This document shows, in pieces, positions 21,527-32,000 of a DNA stretch of 64,000 nucleotides. The DNA comes from Bactericera cockerelli (Eukaryota; Arthropoda; Insecta; Hemiptera; Triozidae), in assembly GCA_024516035.1 (NCBI GenBank), contig CM044956.1, positions 7,651,911 through 7,715,910 on the forward strand, in the 5' to 3' direction. Each line of letters starts with the position of its first letter. Position 1 is the stretch's first letter. Both the position numbers and the translations under genes were made by a program. Below the pieces are notes generated by a model. It made no database searches. It was not told the origin of the DNA and saw only the letters and a list, made by a program, of their open reading frames with translations.

Positions 21527-21702
21527 TCTGTGAATCCAGAGGTTCCAGAAGTCGCGGGTTCGAAACCCAGCCGGGACATGACAAGTTTTCCCCCCATTTG
21601 AGATTTTCACCACATTATAATACGTCTTGGGCTTACTGCTGGAATAATGGGACTTAATAGTCCTAATCAGGCAGTATAAATATGGCGATATTATTATATT
21701 AA
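21527..21702 (+). mobile_element. SINE family D copy, 5'-truncated
   Basis: Starts inside the tRNA-like head (TCTGTGAATCCAGAGGTTCC), keeps box B GGTTCGAAACC and the body, and ends in a TTA-rich tail. Confidence 0.75.
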
Positions 21703-23040
21703 TACTTAAGTTAAGGCTATAATAGATGAAACCGATTGGTAGGAAAACATTATTTACATTCAAACCTGGTTATAAGAGAACTCAAGGGTCTGCAATTTTT
21801 TTTCTCTTATCTACGTTTTTCTTCCAGTTCTCTTATGTCCAAGTTTCTCTTACACCCAAAAAGTTAGCATGAGCTTAGGCCTTAGGCGATGTAATTTTTG
21901 TAATAATAAAAAATGAAATATAAATAAATGATTTTTTTTTTTTTTCAAAATCAAAATCTTATATCCAGGTACTCTTATATTCCGATCGAGCAACTGAGGT
22001 CGGTAAGTATGGTGAATGAATTATTTAATATTCTCTTGAGTGGAAGGTAACCATGAGGCGAGGTAAATTCTCAAAGCATTTTCTACAACAGTATTTTTTC
22101 AAAAATGTTAGCATAATGGGACTTCCTGTCTCGAGCCGACAGTCTAAATAAAGCACTACTATACTATACCACCCAACTGACCCAACCCTCAGATTAGTAA
22201 ACTAGCCTGTCTGTCCCCCTAATGGTCTCCTGGATCCGCGCCTGTTCTTTCCACCTCCTTCAGAACGAATCTGATTCCAAATAACTTAATTCCAAGTTGA
22301 CCAAGATCTTGGTGAAGTGTCCCCTGCTCTCTTCTATACACCAGCTGAATAAAGTTTATTTATTTTATTATTCTAATTTTCTACGGTTTTTTTTATGCTC
22401 TATGAAGAGACAAATAAATTTAATCGGAAGTGACATCGAATGAAAAGAAGAAGTAACCTTCACAACCGGACCCATAAAAATATTAGAAATGATCATCTTT
22501 GGTTCAGAAATATTAGAAATGTTCTCCTGGCTTAGGTTCGGGCTGTTAAAAAAAAAATGGTTTCATCTTGATTCTATTTTCTATTAAGGAAACAAAGTGT
22601 ACGCCGCAGTGTCCAATTATTTACTACAAAGCCTACACGAGTTTTGTGCCTATGAATCCTGAGATATTTACACGCTGGATCTGATAGGAATGCCGGATAC
22701 AATGAGTCTGGGATGACACTATGACAGGCGCTAGAAACGGTAGTAAATTCATAGAATTTGCTGGTCAGGAAGCTCTATTATTGTTTTATTCTTAATAGAA
22801 ATTCAAGAGATTACTAGGCATTATTATATGACCCGCGCATATTTACAACATAGTTTTAAATTTCTAAAGGCATTGTCACACGAAGTGCGTACCGACGCGC
22901 CGTGCTTACGACTGCTATACTGCCATGGTCCGTGGTCCCTCATCCCTGCTATACACAAGAGTCACAAACCCCTAAAACGTCTTGTTCACACTTTGTGCTG
23001 CTAACTGATAAGGGCTTTTTAATTCGCTAAAGTTGAAGCA
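21703..23040. other. Intergenic with SINE fragments
   Basis: Short fragments are recognisable: a family C start near 21,985 (minus), a family A tail near 22,040 (minus), and a family D tail near 22,115. No gene seen. Confidence 0.45.
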
Positions 23041-23545
23041 GTCTGGCTGGGGGCCTATAAACAGGGAGTAGACCAGCAGTCTGGCTGGGGGACTATAAAC
23101 AGGGAGTAGATCATCAGTCTGGCTGGGGGACTATAAACAGGGAGTAGACCAGCAGTCTGGCTGGGGGACTATAAACAGGGAGTAGACCAGCAGTCTGGCT
23201 GGGGAACTATAAGAAGGGAGTAGATCAGCAGTCCGGCTGGGGGACTATTAACAGGGAGTAGACCAGCAGTCTGGCTGGGGACTATAAACAGGGAGTAGAC
23301 CAGCAGCCTGGCTGGGGGACTATAAACAGGGAGTGGACCAGCAGTCTGGCTGGGGAACTATAAGCAGGGAGTAGACCAGCAGTCTGGCTGGGGGACTATA
23401 AACAGGGTGTAGACCAGCATTGGCTTGGTTCTGGGGGCCCTTGTCAATTATTAGCCTCCTTGTGAAGACAGTGGTAGAAGTGCTGAGTCATTCCTCCACT
23501 TTCTGGCTACCATCGTTTACTATGACGCCACCCTATGATGATGAA
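23041..23545 (+). mobile_element. Repeat family V, copy 2, with a 10-unit 38-bp minisatellite
   Basis: Ten tandem units of 38 bp (GTCTGGCTGGGGGACTATAA then ACAGGGAGTAGACCAGCA) fill 23,041-23,420, each with a few differences. The conserved core follows at 23,421-23,530. Copy number varies among family copies: 10 here, about 2 at 21.4 kb, 1 at 46.0 kb and several shorter units at 48.9 kb. A 5S-derived SINE begins about 35 bp downstream. Confidence 0.85.
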
Positions 23546-23577
23546 ATTGAAGTAAAGGAACACGCACATATTGTTGG

Positions 23578-23700
23578 GCCAGCGTCGATGGCGCGTTGAA
23601 TGCACCGGTTCTCGTAGGATTACCGAAGTTAAGCAACGTACAGCGAAGTGAAGACTTCGTGATGCTGGCACTCCGGGCCAACTCCAAATAGGTTTGGAAA
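23578..23700 (+). mobile_element. 5S-derived SINE (SINE3-like), 3'-truncated
   Basis: The head GAATGCACCGGTTCTCGTAG followed by CCGAAGTTAAGCAACGT resembles the start and box A of insect 5S rRNA. The copy belongs to the subtype lacking the box C segment. It stops after GGGCCAACTCC. Confidence 0.75.
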
Positions 23701-24334
23701 TAGGCAAAGTGACATTGAAATGTACTTTAGAGGCCTTTAGAGAAGATTTACCTCCACTTGATTTAAAAACTTCCGATTTCCAATATTAGAAATTTACCGG
23801 AAGTAAAACTGAATCTAAAACGAAGCTGAACGTCGCGTAAGCGCGTTATGTGGTGTGGCAGTGCCTTAACAGAACGGAAAAGATAGGTGAATATAGGACA
23901 GCAATTACAGTGCCGAGGCTATGCATACACATGTCACATCTCCAACGATATCATCACGATCACAACTTACAACCAACTTCTGGTTGAAGGCAGGAATTTT
24001 AATTGTGTTAGAGGACAAAGGGGCATTGGTTTAATTAAATGTCGTCCCTCGTTAAAACCGTCACAACTGCCGATCAGATATTTCTAGCAATTCAAATGTT
24101 AACGTTTTCAAAAGCCTATCAATAAAAACTTTTTCTATAAAAGAGTCGAAAGTAACTAACAGTTTCCAGAACCGATGTAGATATTATCTAGGTAAATCTT
24201 CTTCTTCTTATTATTATTATTTTTATTATTATATATTTTATTAGATACAAAGACATATACCTACTATATATGTACAGTACAAATAATTATATTAAAAATA
24301 TGGAAACAATATGAACAATAAAAAGGAAATAAAT
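23701..24334. other. Intergenic, nothing recognised
   Basis: A small palindrome-like motif, CTTCCGATTTCCAATATTAG with its partner, lies near 23,775; similar motifs recur at 40,180, 50,253 and 61,347. No gene seen. Confidence 0.45.
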
Positions 24335-24398
24335 AGATAAATATATGTATATGTCCTAACTAAAGGGCGGGGTTATTGCCTTTGGCAAACTCTTCCAA
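24335..24398 (-). mobile_element. Dispersed repeat family R, 5' fragment
   Basis: On the minus strand it reads GGAAGAGTTTGCCAAAGGCA followed by the CCCCGCCCTTTAGTTAGGAC segment. It abuts the 5S-derived SINE. Confidence 0.55.
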
Positions 24399-24580
24399 TG
24401 TCACATATCATGACAGGGGTGTTAACCTCCATTCGCAGGAAATTCACAAACCTGCTTCCCACATTAACCTCACCCAGGCTGGGTTGAGCCGGAATGCCAG
24501 CATCAAAAAGTCTTGCTGGACGTCGCTTAACTTCGGTGATCCTAATACGAGAACCATTCAACGCGCCATCGACCCTGGCA
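24399..24580 (-). mobile_element. 5S-derived SINE (SINE3-like) copy
   Basis: On the minus strand it runs TGCCAGGGTCGATGGCGCGT, the 5S-like ACTTCGGTGATC complement, then CCAGCCTGGGTGAGG-type body. It lacks box C and most of the 3' tail. Confidence 0.75.
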
Positions 24581-25736
24581 GTCGTAGGATTGGAGTCGGG
24601 TATTGGAGTCATCTGAAGAGTGGGTAGTGGGTATCCAGACAGATCAAAACTGAGACGCTTCTTTTTATTTCTTTTATTTTTTCATCCATCATTTTCATTT
24701 TTTACGTTTTTTTATTTCTTAACTTAGATTATATTTTAGATCTTCTTTCTTCTTCTTTAGATTTTTTTTTTTTTTTTTTTTTTACCAAGAAGAATATCAA
24801 ATGAATGATTTAACGCGTTACCCCGTCTCTACTCGGGTGGTCCCGGGCTATGAATCACACTCTCTGAGGTCTGGGAGTCTTCTGACCAGAGGCGTTGGGG
24901 ATCCGATGTTTATGAGCTCGGGCGAAATTGAATCGGACGATCCAATTACAATTTGTTTGTCTTTCGGTCAGTGGCGGGGGGCGGGGATTTGGAGAGGGTA
25001 TCTGCTTCTCTTTTTTTTTTAAAAAAATTAAGGTGCTTTAACATCAGTGGTCATTCGCACCGTTTCCAAGTTTAGATTTTTCTAAATAAACGGGTTCTCT
25101 TAAGGTATTTTTTTTTTTTTTTAATTTATTTAATAACAGGAAAACATATACAAAGGTATTTTTCTTAAGCTAAAGCTTCTAAGAAGAAGAAAAAAATATT
25201 AGCATCAGAGAATCTATCCCGTTTTTCTCATCCTCAAGAGAAGGAGGGGTAGATAGGGATGCTCGAATAGGGGAAAGAACAGGACATACCAAGATGTGTG
25301 CAACTGTGAGTTGAACTCCACATTCACAATCAGGTGGATTTTCTCGCCATGAGTTATTAAAGTATGTCCAATACGCATTCTAGTCAAAATTACTTCTTCT
25401 TTGCTTCTCTTTTTCATGATTATTTATTTAAAGAGAGGTCTGGTCTGGTGTAACTTTTTTTTATTATAAACAAAAACAATTAGATCAAACTTTATTTACA
25501 ATTTTTTATATACAATGAACATAATAATAAGTTATGAAATAAATATAAACAATTAGGCTGGGTCGATGTTGCGTGTCAGTCTTCTCCATACTTCTCGGTC
25601 TTGTGCCTCATATATTCTCAAATCTTTTTCTCTCATATCTTCTTCCACAGTTTCTCCACGTCTTCTTAGGTCTTCCTTGTCCTCTGTATCCTGGCACCTG
25701 TATCTTTCTTACTTTCTTTCCTACGTATTCATATGT
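24581..25736. other. Intergenic, low-complexity tracts
   Basis: T-rich runs at 24,660-24,785 and 25,110-25,125. A GC-richer block at 24,815-24,990 is of unknown origin. No gene seen. Confidence 0.5.
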
Positions 25737-25872
25737 AACTCTCAGGGCGAAATGAATAGACGTTTTTGAAATATCTCTGTGGCGCTAAGTATTAGATTGC
25801 ATACTTTCTTAGATGGGGAAAACCGATGACAAGGAATGACTTTGTGTCTATTAATTTCGCCCTCAGAGTCCT
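25737..25872. mobile_element. MITE family M3, copy 1
   Basis: About 135 bp with inverted ends CTCTCAGGGCGAAATGAATA and TATTAATTTCGCCCTCAGAG (two mismatches). A second copy with an eroded left end lies at 27,180-27,296. Confidence 0.65.
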
Positions 25873-25929
25873 CTAATGACGCACCGAATCGACATAGACT
25901 GACGTGATGGTCATGGAAAGGAGTACATA

Positions 25930-26125
25930 TTACCCACTACTAGCTGCAAACATACCAACCAGCTACCCTCACTTAGCCTGGGTTGGGCCAAGAACAGCCA
26001 GCATCACAAGATTACAAGCCAGCATCACAAGATAGTCACCCATTCAAGTCACAACTTCTTTGGACATTGCCTAACTTCAGAGACAGAACGAGAGCTGGTG
26101 TGTTCAACGTGCCATCGATTGGCTG
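25930..26125 (-). mobile_element. 5S-derived SINE (SINE3-like), diverged, box C subtype
   Basis: On the minus strand the head is recognisable (CGATGGCACGTTGAACACAC). A GAATGGGTGAC segment, matching 5S box C, is retained. GCCAGCATCACAAGAT is duplicated inside. Confidence 0.6.
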
Positions 26126-26541
26126 ACTCAAGAGTTAATAACGTGGAAACTCATCTCTCTCGCTTAGACCTTAAACCGTTCTAGAGTTATGAGTGTGATG
26201 TATGACATACGGGTACATGTCTCGGTGTTTTATAGCGTCAATGGTTGTGATAGTGTGAAAACAGCCTCATGCATTTCTTTCACACCGTTAGCTGATATCA
26301 AAGTATCTACGACCTCTCGTCACCTTTTCCTACTAACCGTCAATCACTTAATCGTCCATTCAGTTGATAAAGCTCATTCACACGGGAAAATAACAATCTA
26401 TGAACAGTTCAAATAAAACGTCTCGAGATCAAAGATGCATAAACAGATAGCTAAGTACGAACTCATTTGTAGATCAATGATAAATACAAGTAGTTGAAAC
26501 ATGCTTGTTGCTGCCGTATACAAACTTAGCAGATAAAAGTC
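26126..26541. other. Intergenic, nothing recognised
   Basis: A 75-codon ORF (26,189-26,416) shows no domain; I do not call it a gene. Confidence 0.5.
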
Positions 26542-26632
26542 TATTATTATTATTATTATTATTACTACTATCATTACCTATTATTATTATTATTATTACT
26601 ATCATTACCTATTATTATTATTATTTATTACA
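26542..26632 (+). repeat. (ATT)n microsatellite with an internal duplication
   Basis: ATT runs are interrupted by ACTATCATTACCT, which occurs twice about 37 bp apart. Confidence 0.85.
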
Positions 26633-27560
26633 AAGTATCAACACTCAGGTCAAAGGCTAGATCTGATAACAGGTACAGAGGACGAATGACCAAGAAGTCA
26701 CTTGAGTTAAATGCAAACTAATTTCCAGATCTGTGATGATAACTAGTTGTTCTGCGATGTTTCCTACAGCTATGGGCTTTCTCATAAAATGGTAATTTAT
26801 ACAGGGTGTCCGAGTTGTATATATTATTTAGATAATTTCAGAATCAACTCCAGCAGACATTCAAAGACTAAAATAATTTTAAGGTAATTTTTCGAAATTA
26901 AAAAAAAAAAAAAAAAATCACTTGGATGAAAAGTTTTCACTTTAAAAATAAACTTGAACTTATTGAAAATGGTTCTCATGTCTGTGTATTCTGATAATTG
27001 AGTAAATTTCCCTAAAAAGGAAATACCTATTTGTATTCAAAACTGAGTTTTGAATTTGTTCGTATCTCCGTTCGACGGCCTTTTTCGAATAATTGATCTG
27101 AGATTATTTTATAGAGTGTCACCTAAAAGTGATTTTGAAATTTTCTATACATAAAAAAACTTAAGGTGGAAATAGAATACGTCTGAGGCGCTAGGTCTCG
27201 GATTGCGTACTGTGTTAGATGAGGAAAACCGATACTAAGCAATGACTTAAGTTGTCGATTTTGTCTATTAATTTCGCCCTCAGACACCTTGTAGGTAAGC
27301 TTTCCTACAGTTATGGGCTTTCACATAAAATGACAATTTATAAGTATAGAATTCACGCATCTATGTATATGATAGTCTAGTCTTTGCTAACCGAGGGTAT
27401 ACCTATGTTTAAATATGCTGCCCGTATACAAAATTACCTATATTAGCTAAGACTAGGTAGCCAGGTCAAAGGTTAGATCAGATGATAGTTGAATGATCAT
27501 TGACCATGTGTAGAATAGGTTAGTTAAATGTCAACTGGAAACTAATTTCTGGATTGATAA
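26633..27560 (+). repeat. Diverged local duplication around MITE M3 copy 2
   Basis: Three phrases recur here: CAGGTCAAAGGCTAGATC (26,646 and about 27,463), TTTCCTACAGCTATGGGCTT (26,760 and about 27,301), and CTGCCGTATACAAA (about 26,510 and 27,418). Their order implies an old tandem duplication with rearrangement. MITE M3 copy 2 lies at 27,180-27,296. Confidence 0.5.
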
Positions 27561-27858
27561 TGTTGTTGTTGTTGTTGCCAGCTTGGCTACAGCTGGATGA
27601 AGGAATGACGGTCTCCAGCCAATTTTATTCTAAAGTTGGCTCGTCCTGAACCAAAAGTGGTATCAACCATCGTGAGGATTTGGACTCTTTCTTTATAAGC
27701 CATTAAACCCTTGAGGAACTGCAAGCTAGCCTGGCTTGTAAGGGTTGGCTAGTCAGTTCTCTGTAGTCTTCTAGAGAGACACTGAAGTAGTCCCTGTGTA
27801 TTATTATTATTCTTCTTGAACACTTTATTAGATATAAAAAGACATATGAACAAATGTA
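27561..27858. other. Intergenic, nothing recognised
   Basis: Starts after a TTG microsatellite. No gene seen. Confidence 0.45.
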
Positions 27859-28358
27859 CGAGGGCGGATCAAGAAGTACCCGTGTTTGAAAAAAGAGTGC
27901 GAGATACTTACATTTTTGGGTTCTATTTTTCGACGTAGTCTCCTTTCAAGGCTACACACTTCTTCCAGCGATCCTGCCACTTTTTTAGCCCTTCCAAAAA
28001 GTAGCTCCCTTCGAACTCCTCAAAATAGCCCTTTGTCTGGCTTATGACGTCATCATTTGAGCTGAACCTCTTTCCACCGAGCCAAACTTTCAAGTTAGGA
28101 AACAAAAAATAATCGCAGGGGCTAGGTCAGGTGAGTAAGGTGGGTGTGGCAATAATTCGTATCCAAGTTGATGGATTTCAGCAGCAACAATTCCAGATGA
28201 GTGAGCTGGTGCATTGTCATGGTGAAACAAGACTTTCTTCCTCGCCAAATGGGGGCGTGTCTCCTTCAATTTTGCATCAAATCGTGTCAATAACTCAATA
28301 TAATATGCAGCAGTTATTGTTTTTCCTTTTTCCAAGAAGTCAATAAGAATTGTATTGG
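27859..28358 (-). pseudogene. mariner transposase fragment, frameshifted, 5'-truncated
   Basis: This is the 3' third of a mariner-type transposon. On the minus strand the first frame holds HHDNAPAHSS, with the second catalytic Asp, and PHPPYSPDLAP. A one-base deletion just before the third catalytic Asp shifts the frame. Coding then continues as FPNLKVWLGGKRFSSNDDV down to VALKGDYVEK. The 3' inverted terminus ACGAGGGCGGATCAAGAAGT abuts a TA at 27,857-27,858, the usual mariner target. The N-terminal DNA-binding domain and first Asp are missing; similarity stops near 28,358. It is a dead copy. Confidence 0.9.
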
Positions 28359-28404
28359 AGAGCAGATGGCTTTTCCAATAGTTAATTGAAAATGAGCTTA
28401 CGGT

Positions 28405-28678
28405 TGTCGTTCGTCAATCTTCTTCTGCTCTACGCTGGGGCCGCTGATCAAGATGGTAAGTCGCCAGGCCTGGCGAAAGCGGCTAGCGGAGCAAGATGAT
28501 ACGGTGGATAGTTGCGATGTGTGCTGGTCAAGAGTCGATTAAGGTAAGAGAGAACTTTCCTCACGAAGCGTCCGACGTGAGATTTTCCATCGAGTTGGAG
28601 ACAACCAATTGCGCACGCAATCGCTCATGGAGGTAGATATAAGTGGTCATTCATAGCAAAAAAAGTGAAGCCCTAACA
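28405..28678 (-). mobile_element. Candidate 3' LTR of the BEL/Pao element
   Basis: On the minus strand a polypurine tract TGGGGGGAAA (28,688-28,679) is followed at once by TGTTAGGGCTTCAC, the expected form of an LTR start. The far end is uncertain; TGT on plus near 28,405 would give a matching end. A TATA-like TTATAT lies about 40 bp inside. I could not find a second copy of this sequence upstream of gag, so the assignment rests on the tract alone. Confidence 0.45.
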
Positions 28679-28688
28679 TTTCCCCCCA

Positions 28689-29093
28689 TAGAATCCAACA
28701 GGATTATCTAATGGTCAATGTTCTTCCTGCAGCAAGAAATGAACGGTGAATATGGTATGGGCATGGAGGTGATGAATGATAAAAGGGTGATAAAATTATG
28801 ATAACCAACTTATTTTGAAGATATTGCAAATTGAAATTTCTCCCCTGAGAATCTATATAAAAATTAAATGAAAATTAATTGCTCAACCTGAAGCTAGGAT
28901 TAAAATTAAAGTACCTCAGACAGCAACCACAAAGTTAAATGATCAGTAATACTTTTACAAATTATTATGGAAGAAAAGGGTTAATTGGTTAATTGATAAT
29001 AAAAAAAAATAGTGAAAAAATTCCAATAGGAAAAAATGAAAATAAATAAGTTTTAGCTTCCTATTTACAAATTTAAGCTTGGCTGCTTAAAGG
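28689..29093 (-). other. BEL/Pao 3' untranslated region
   Basis: AT-rich, no ORF. It joins the stop codon of gag-pol to the polypurine tract. Confidence 0.5.
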
Positions 29094-32000
29094 TTAGTCG
29101 CGGGGATCGCCCACGGGTAGAAGGGCAAGTTTGGAGGCTGGTCGTGTCAGCACACCATGAGATGTTCGAACCGTTGCAACACGGACAACATTATCCTTGC
29201 CGGGCATCACATTGATTACAATTCCAATGGGCCACTGTTGAGGTGGACAATTTGGAGTATGAAGAATCACAACATCGTTGATCTTGACATTATCATTAGA
29301 GGAGGTCCATTTGTTCCTTTGGATCAATGTGTTAAGGTAATCAGATTTCCATCGCTTCCAGAAACACTGTGTTACCTGTGTGACAAGAAGCCAGCGCTTC
29401 AAAGGTGGGATATAATCTGTTGAGGTATCTTTCTCAGCACGAGCTAACAAAGGCGCTCCTGTCAAGAAGTGTCCAGGAGTCAAGACATCCACTCCGTCGT
29501 TGGGATCTACACTGATGGCGCACAAGGGTCTGGAATTGCAGATAGCCTCACATGATACCAGGATGGTTGAAAACTCTTCAAAGTTGAAGGTTTGATTATT
29601 CAACACATGTTTGAGATGTTTCTTGACAGATTTCACACCCGCTTCCCAGAGTCCACCAAAGTTGGGAGCAGATGGAGGATTAAAGTTCCATTGAATTTCA
29701 CGTGATAGAAGATGAGATGCAATCTGACCTTGTGATGAGGAAAGAAACTGTTGAGTTTCAGAGATGTGACGGGATGCTCCTTGAAAGTTAGTTCCATTGT
29801 CTGAAAAGATATTAGAAGGAAGTCCGCGTCTTCCGATGAACCGATCTAATGCAGCCAGAAAACAAGGGGTAGATAATGAGGATAATAACTCAAGATGAAT
29901 TGCTTTGACTGACATGCAGATAAAGATAGCAAAATATGATTTTACAATTGGAGAATTGCGACGTGGTCCAGATTTCAAGGAGAAAGGACCTGCTAGATCC
30001 ACTCCTACATTTAGAAATGCACGACCTTGGGCAAAACGAGATACTGGTAGGTCAGCCATCATGGGTTGATGGAAGAGTGGTTTCATCCTAATGCACTTGA
30101 TACATTTTGATAGATGATTCCGGATGAGGTTACGAGCTCCAATGATCCAATAGAACCTTTGTAGTAGGGATTGAACTACTTTAGGTCCTCCATGGAGAGT
30201 CAGTTGGTGATAATGATCAATAAGAAGTTTGGTTAGATGTGCTGTCTTTGGAAGGAGAACTGGATGCTTTGAACTCTCAGGCAGAGGAGATTGGGAGAGT
30301 CTCCCCCCCACAGCCAAAAGTCCGACAGAGTTTAAGATGGGAGATAGAGAGCGTAAGTTGTTTCCAACCAGTTGTCCACTCTTGACAGCTTTTACCTCAT
30401 CCTTCAGGTAGCATTGTTGAGTGATACGAATGATAACTTCAAGAGCTTGGTCATTTTCAGTCACCGATAACTCAGGTTTGAAGTTTGATTTTTGCTTGCG
30501 ACAACAGTTAATAAACCGAAGCACAAATCCAAAGATTCTCTTTAGCTTCCTTAAGGAAGAAAATTTCTCCACTATCTGGAGTAAAGGATTGATATCAATG
30601 TTAGTGAGTAAAGCTGTGACAGGCTTTGTCTCAGGACATGGTTTATCCATGTCAATTACTTTGAGTGGCCAGCTCTCAACGGGTAATTTTAGAAAAGATG
30701 GTCCCCTCAACCAAAGTCCATTTTTCAAAAATTGAGACGGGGTTAAACCCCGACTTGCTGAGTCTGCACTATTTAATTCAGAAGTGACATATTGCCACTG
30801 AGTGGGTTTAGTAGTTTCCAAGATTTGAGATACACGATTTGCTACATATATTTTAAGTTGATAAGGTGGGGTTTTTAGCCAAGATAGAACAACACAACTA
30901 TCAGAAAAGAGATAAACATTATCAAATGATAAAAAATCGAGTGATTTGACTATTTTTGTCAATAATAAAGCTGCGCACAGTTCTAATCGATTAATGGTTT
31001 GCACTTTGAGTGGTGCAACTTTGGTTTTTGCACGAAGAAGGTAATTTTTAACTTTGCCTTCCAAATTACACACTCGGAGATACACCACTGCAGCATAAGC
31101 AGACTTGGATGCATCTGCAAATCCCACAAGATCCATGGATTGACACTTTTCTCTATTGATGTAACGGGGTATTTTAAAGGTAGATAACAAGGTAAGTTCA
31201 GTTGTGAATGCTTGCCACATTTCACGTAAGTTATCTGAGAGCGGTGTGTCCCAAGATAAACTATTATCAAGCCACAATTTTTGGAGAAAAATCTTCATCC
31301 AAATGATTACTGGACTTAGATAGCCATTACAGTCATATAATTTAGCGACAAATGCCAAAACTTGTCTTTTAGAAAGAGTGGGTGGAAAGGATTGATTATT
31401 CACTACATAAAAAAATGCATCAGATTTAGGGCACCATTGCATGCCTAGTACTTTTATAGACTCCTCTCCCCCCTCTGAAAAACATTTAGGTTTTTCACAA
31501 AGATCTTCAGCTATACCTTCAAGGACAGTGGAGTTAGATGAGGCCCATTTTCTCACAGAAAAGCCACCCTTTGCTAAGAGAGAAATAATGTCATTTCTCA
31601 ATGCAATAGCATCTTTTACGGTTGATGATCCCGTAATCAAATCATCCACATAGGCTTCATTTTGCAGGGCATTTGCTGCTTTCGGGAACTTTTCACCCTC
31701 ATCTAGGGCCAACTGTTTTAAGACACGTTGAGCCTGATAGGGACTCCCTGGTAATCCAAAGGTGCAGGTGGTGAGTTCAAATTCTGTGACCTCCATAGAA
31801 CCCTTCTCGTGCCACAGGATATGCTGAAACTGACGGTCGTCAGGATGGATTAATATGTTTCTGTACATGGCTTGTATATCACAAAGAAGAACAACAGGAT
31901 GAAGTCTCCACTGAGTAAGTAAGTCGCTAATGTCCTTCTGGAGCTTAGGACCAACTAAAAGATTTTTTGCAAGATTGTTTCCATTATTACTGGAAATGTT

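Noticed and set aside
23041..23422. CRISPR-like array
   Set aside because: Units are contiguous 38-bp tandem repeats without unique spacers, in a eukaryotic repeat family.
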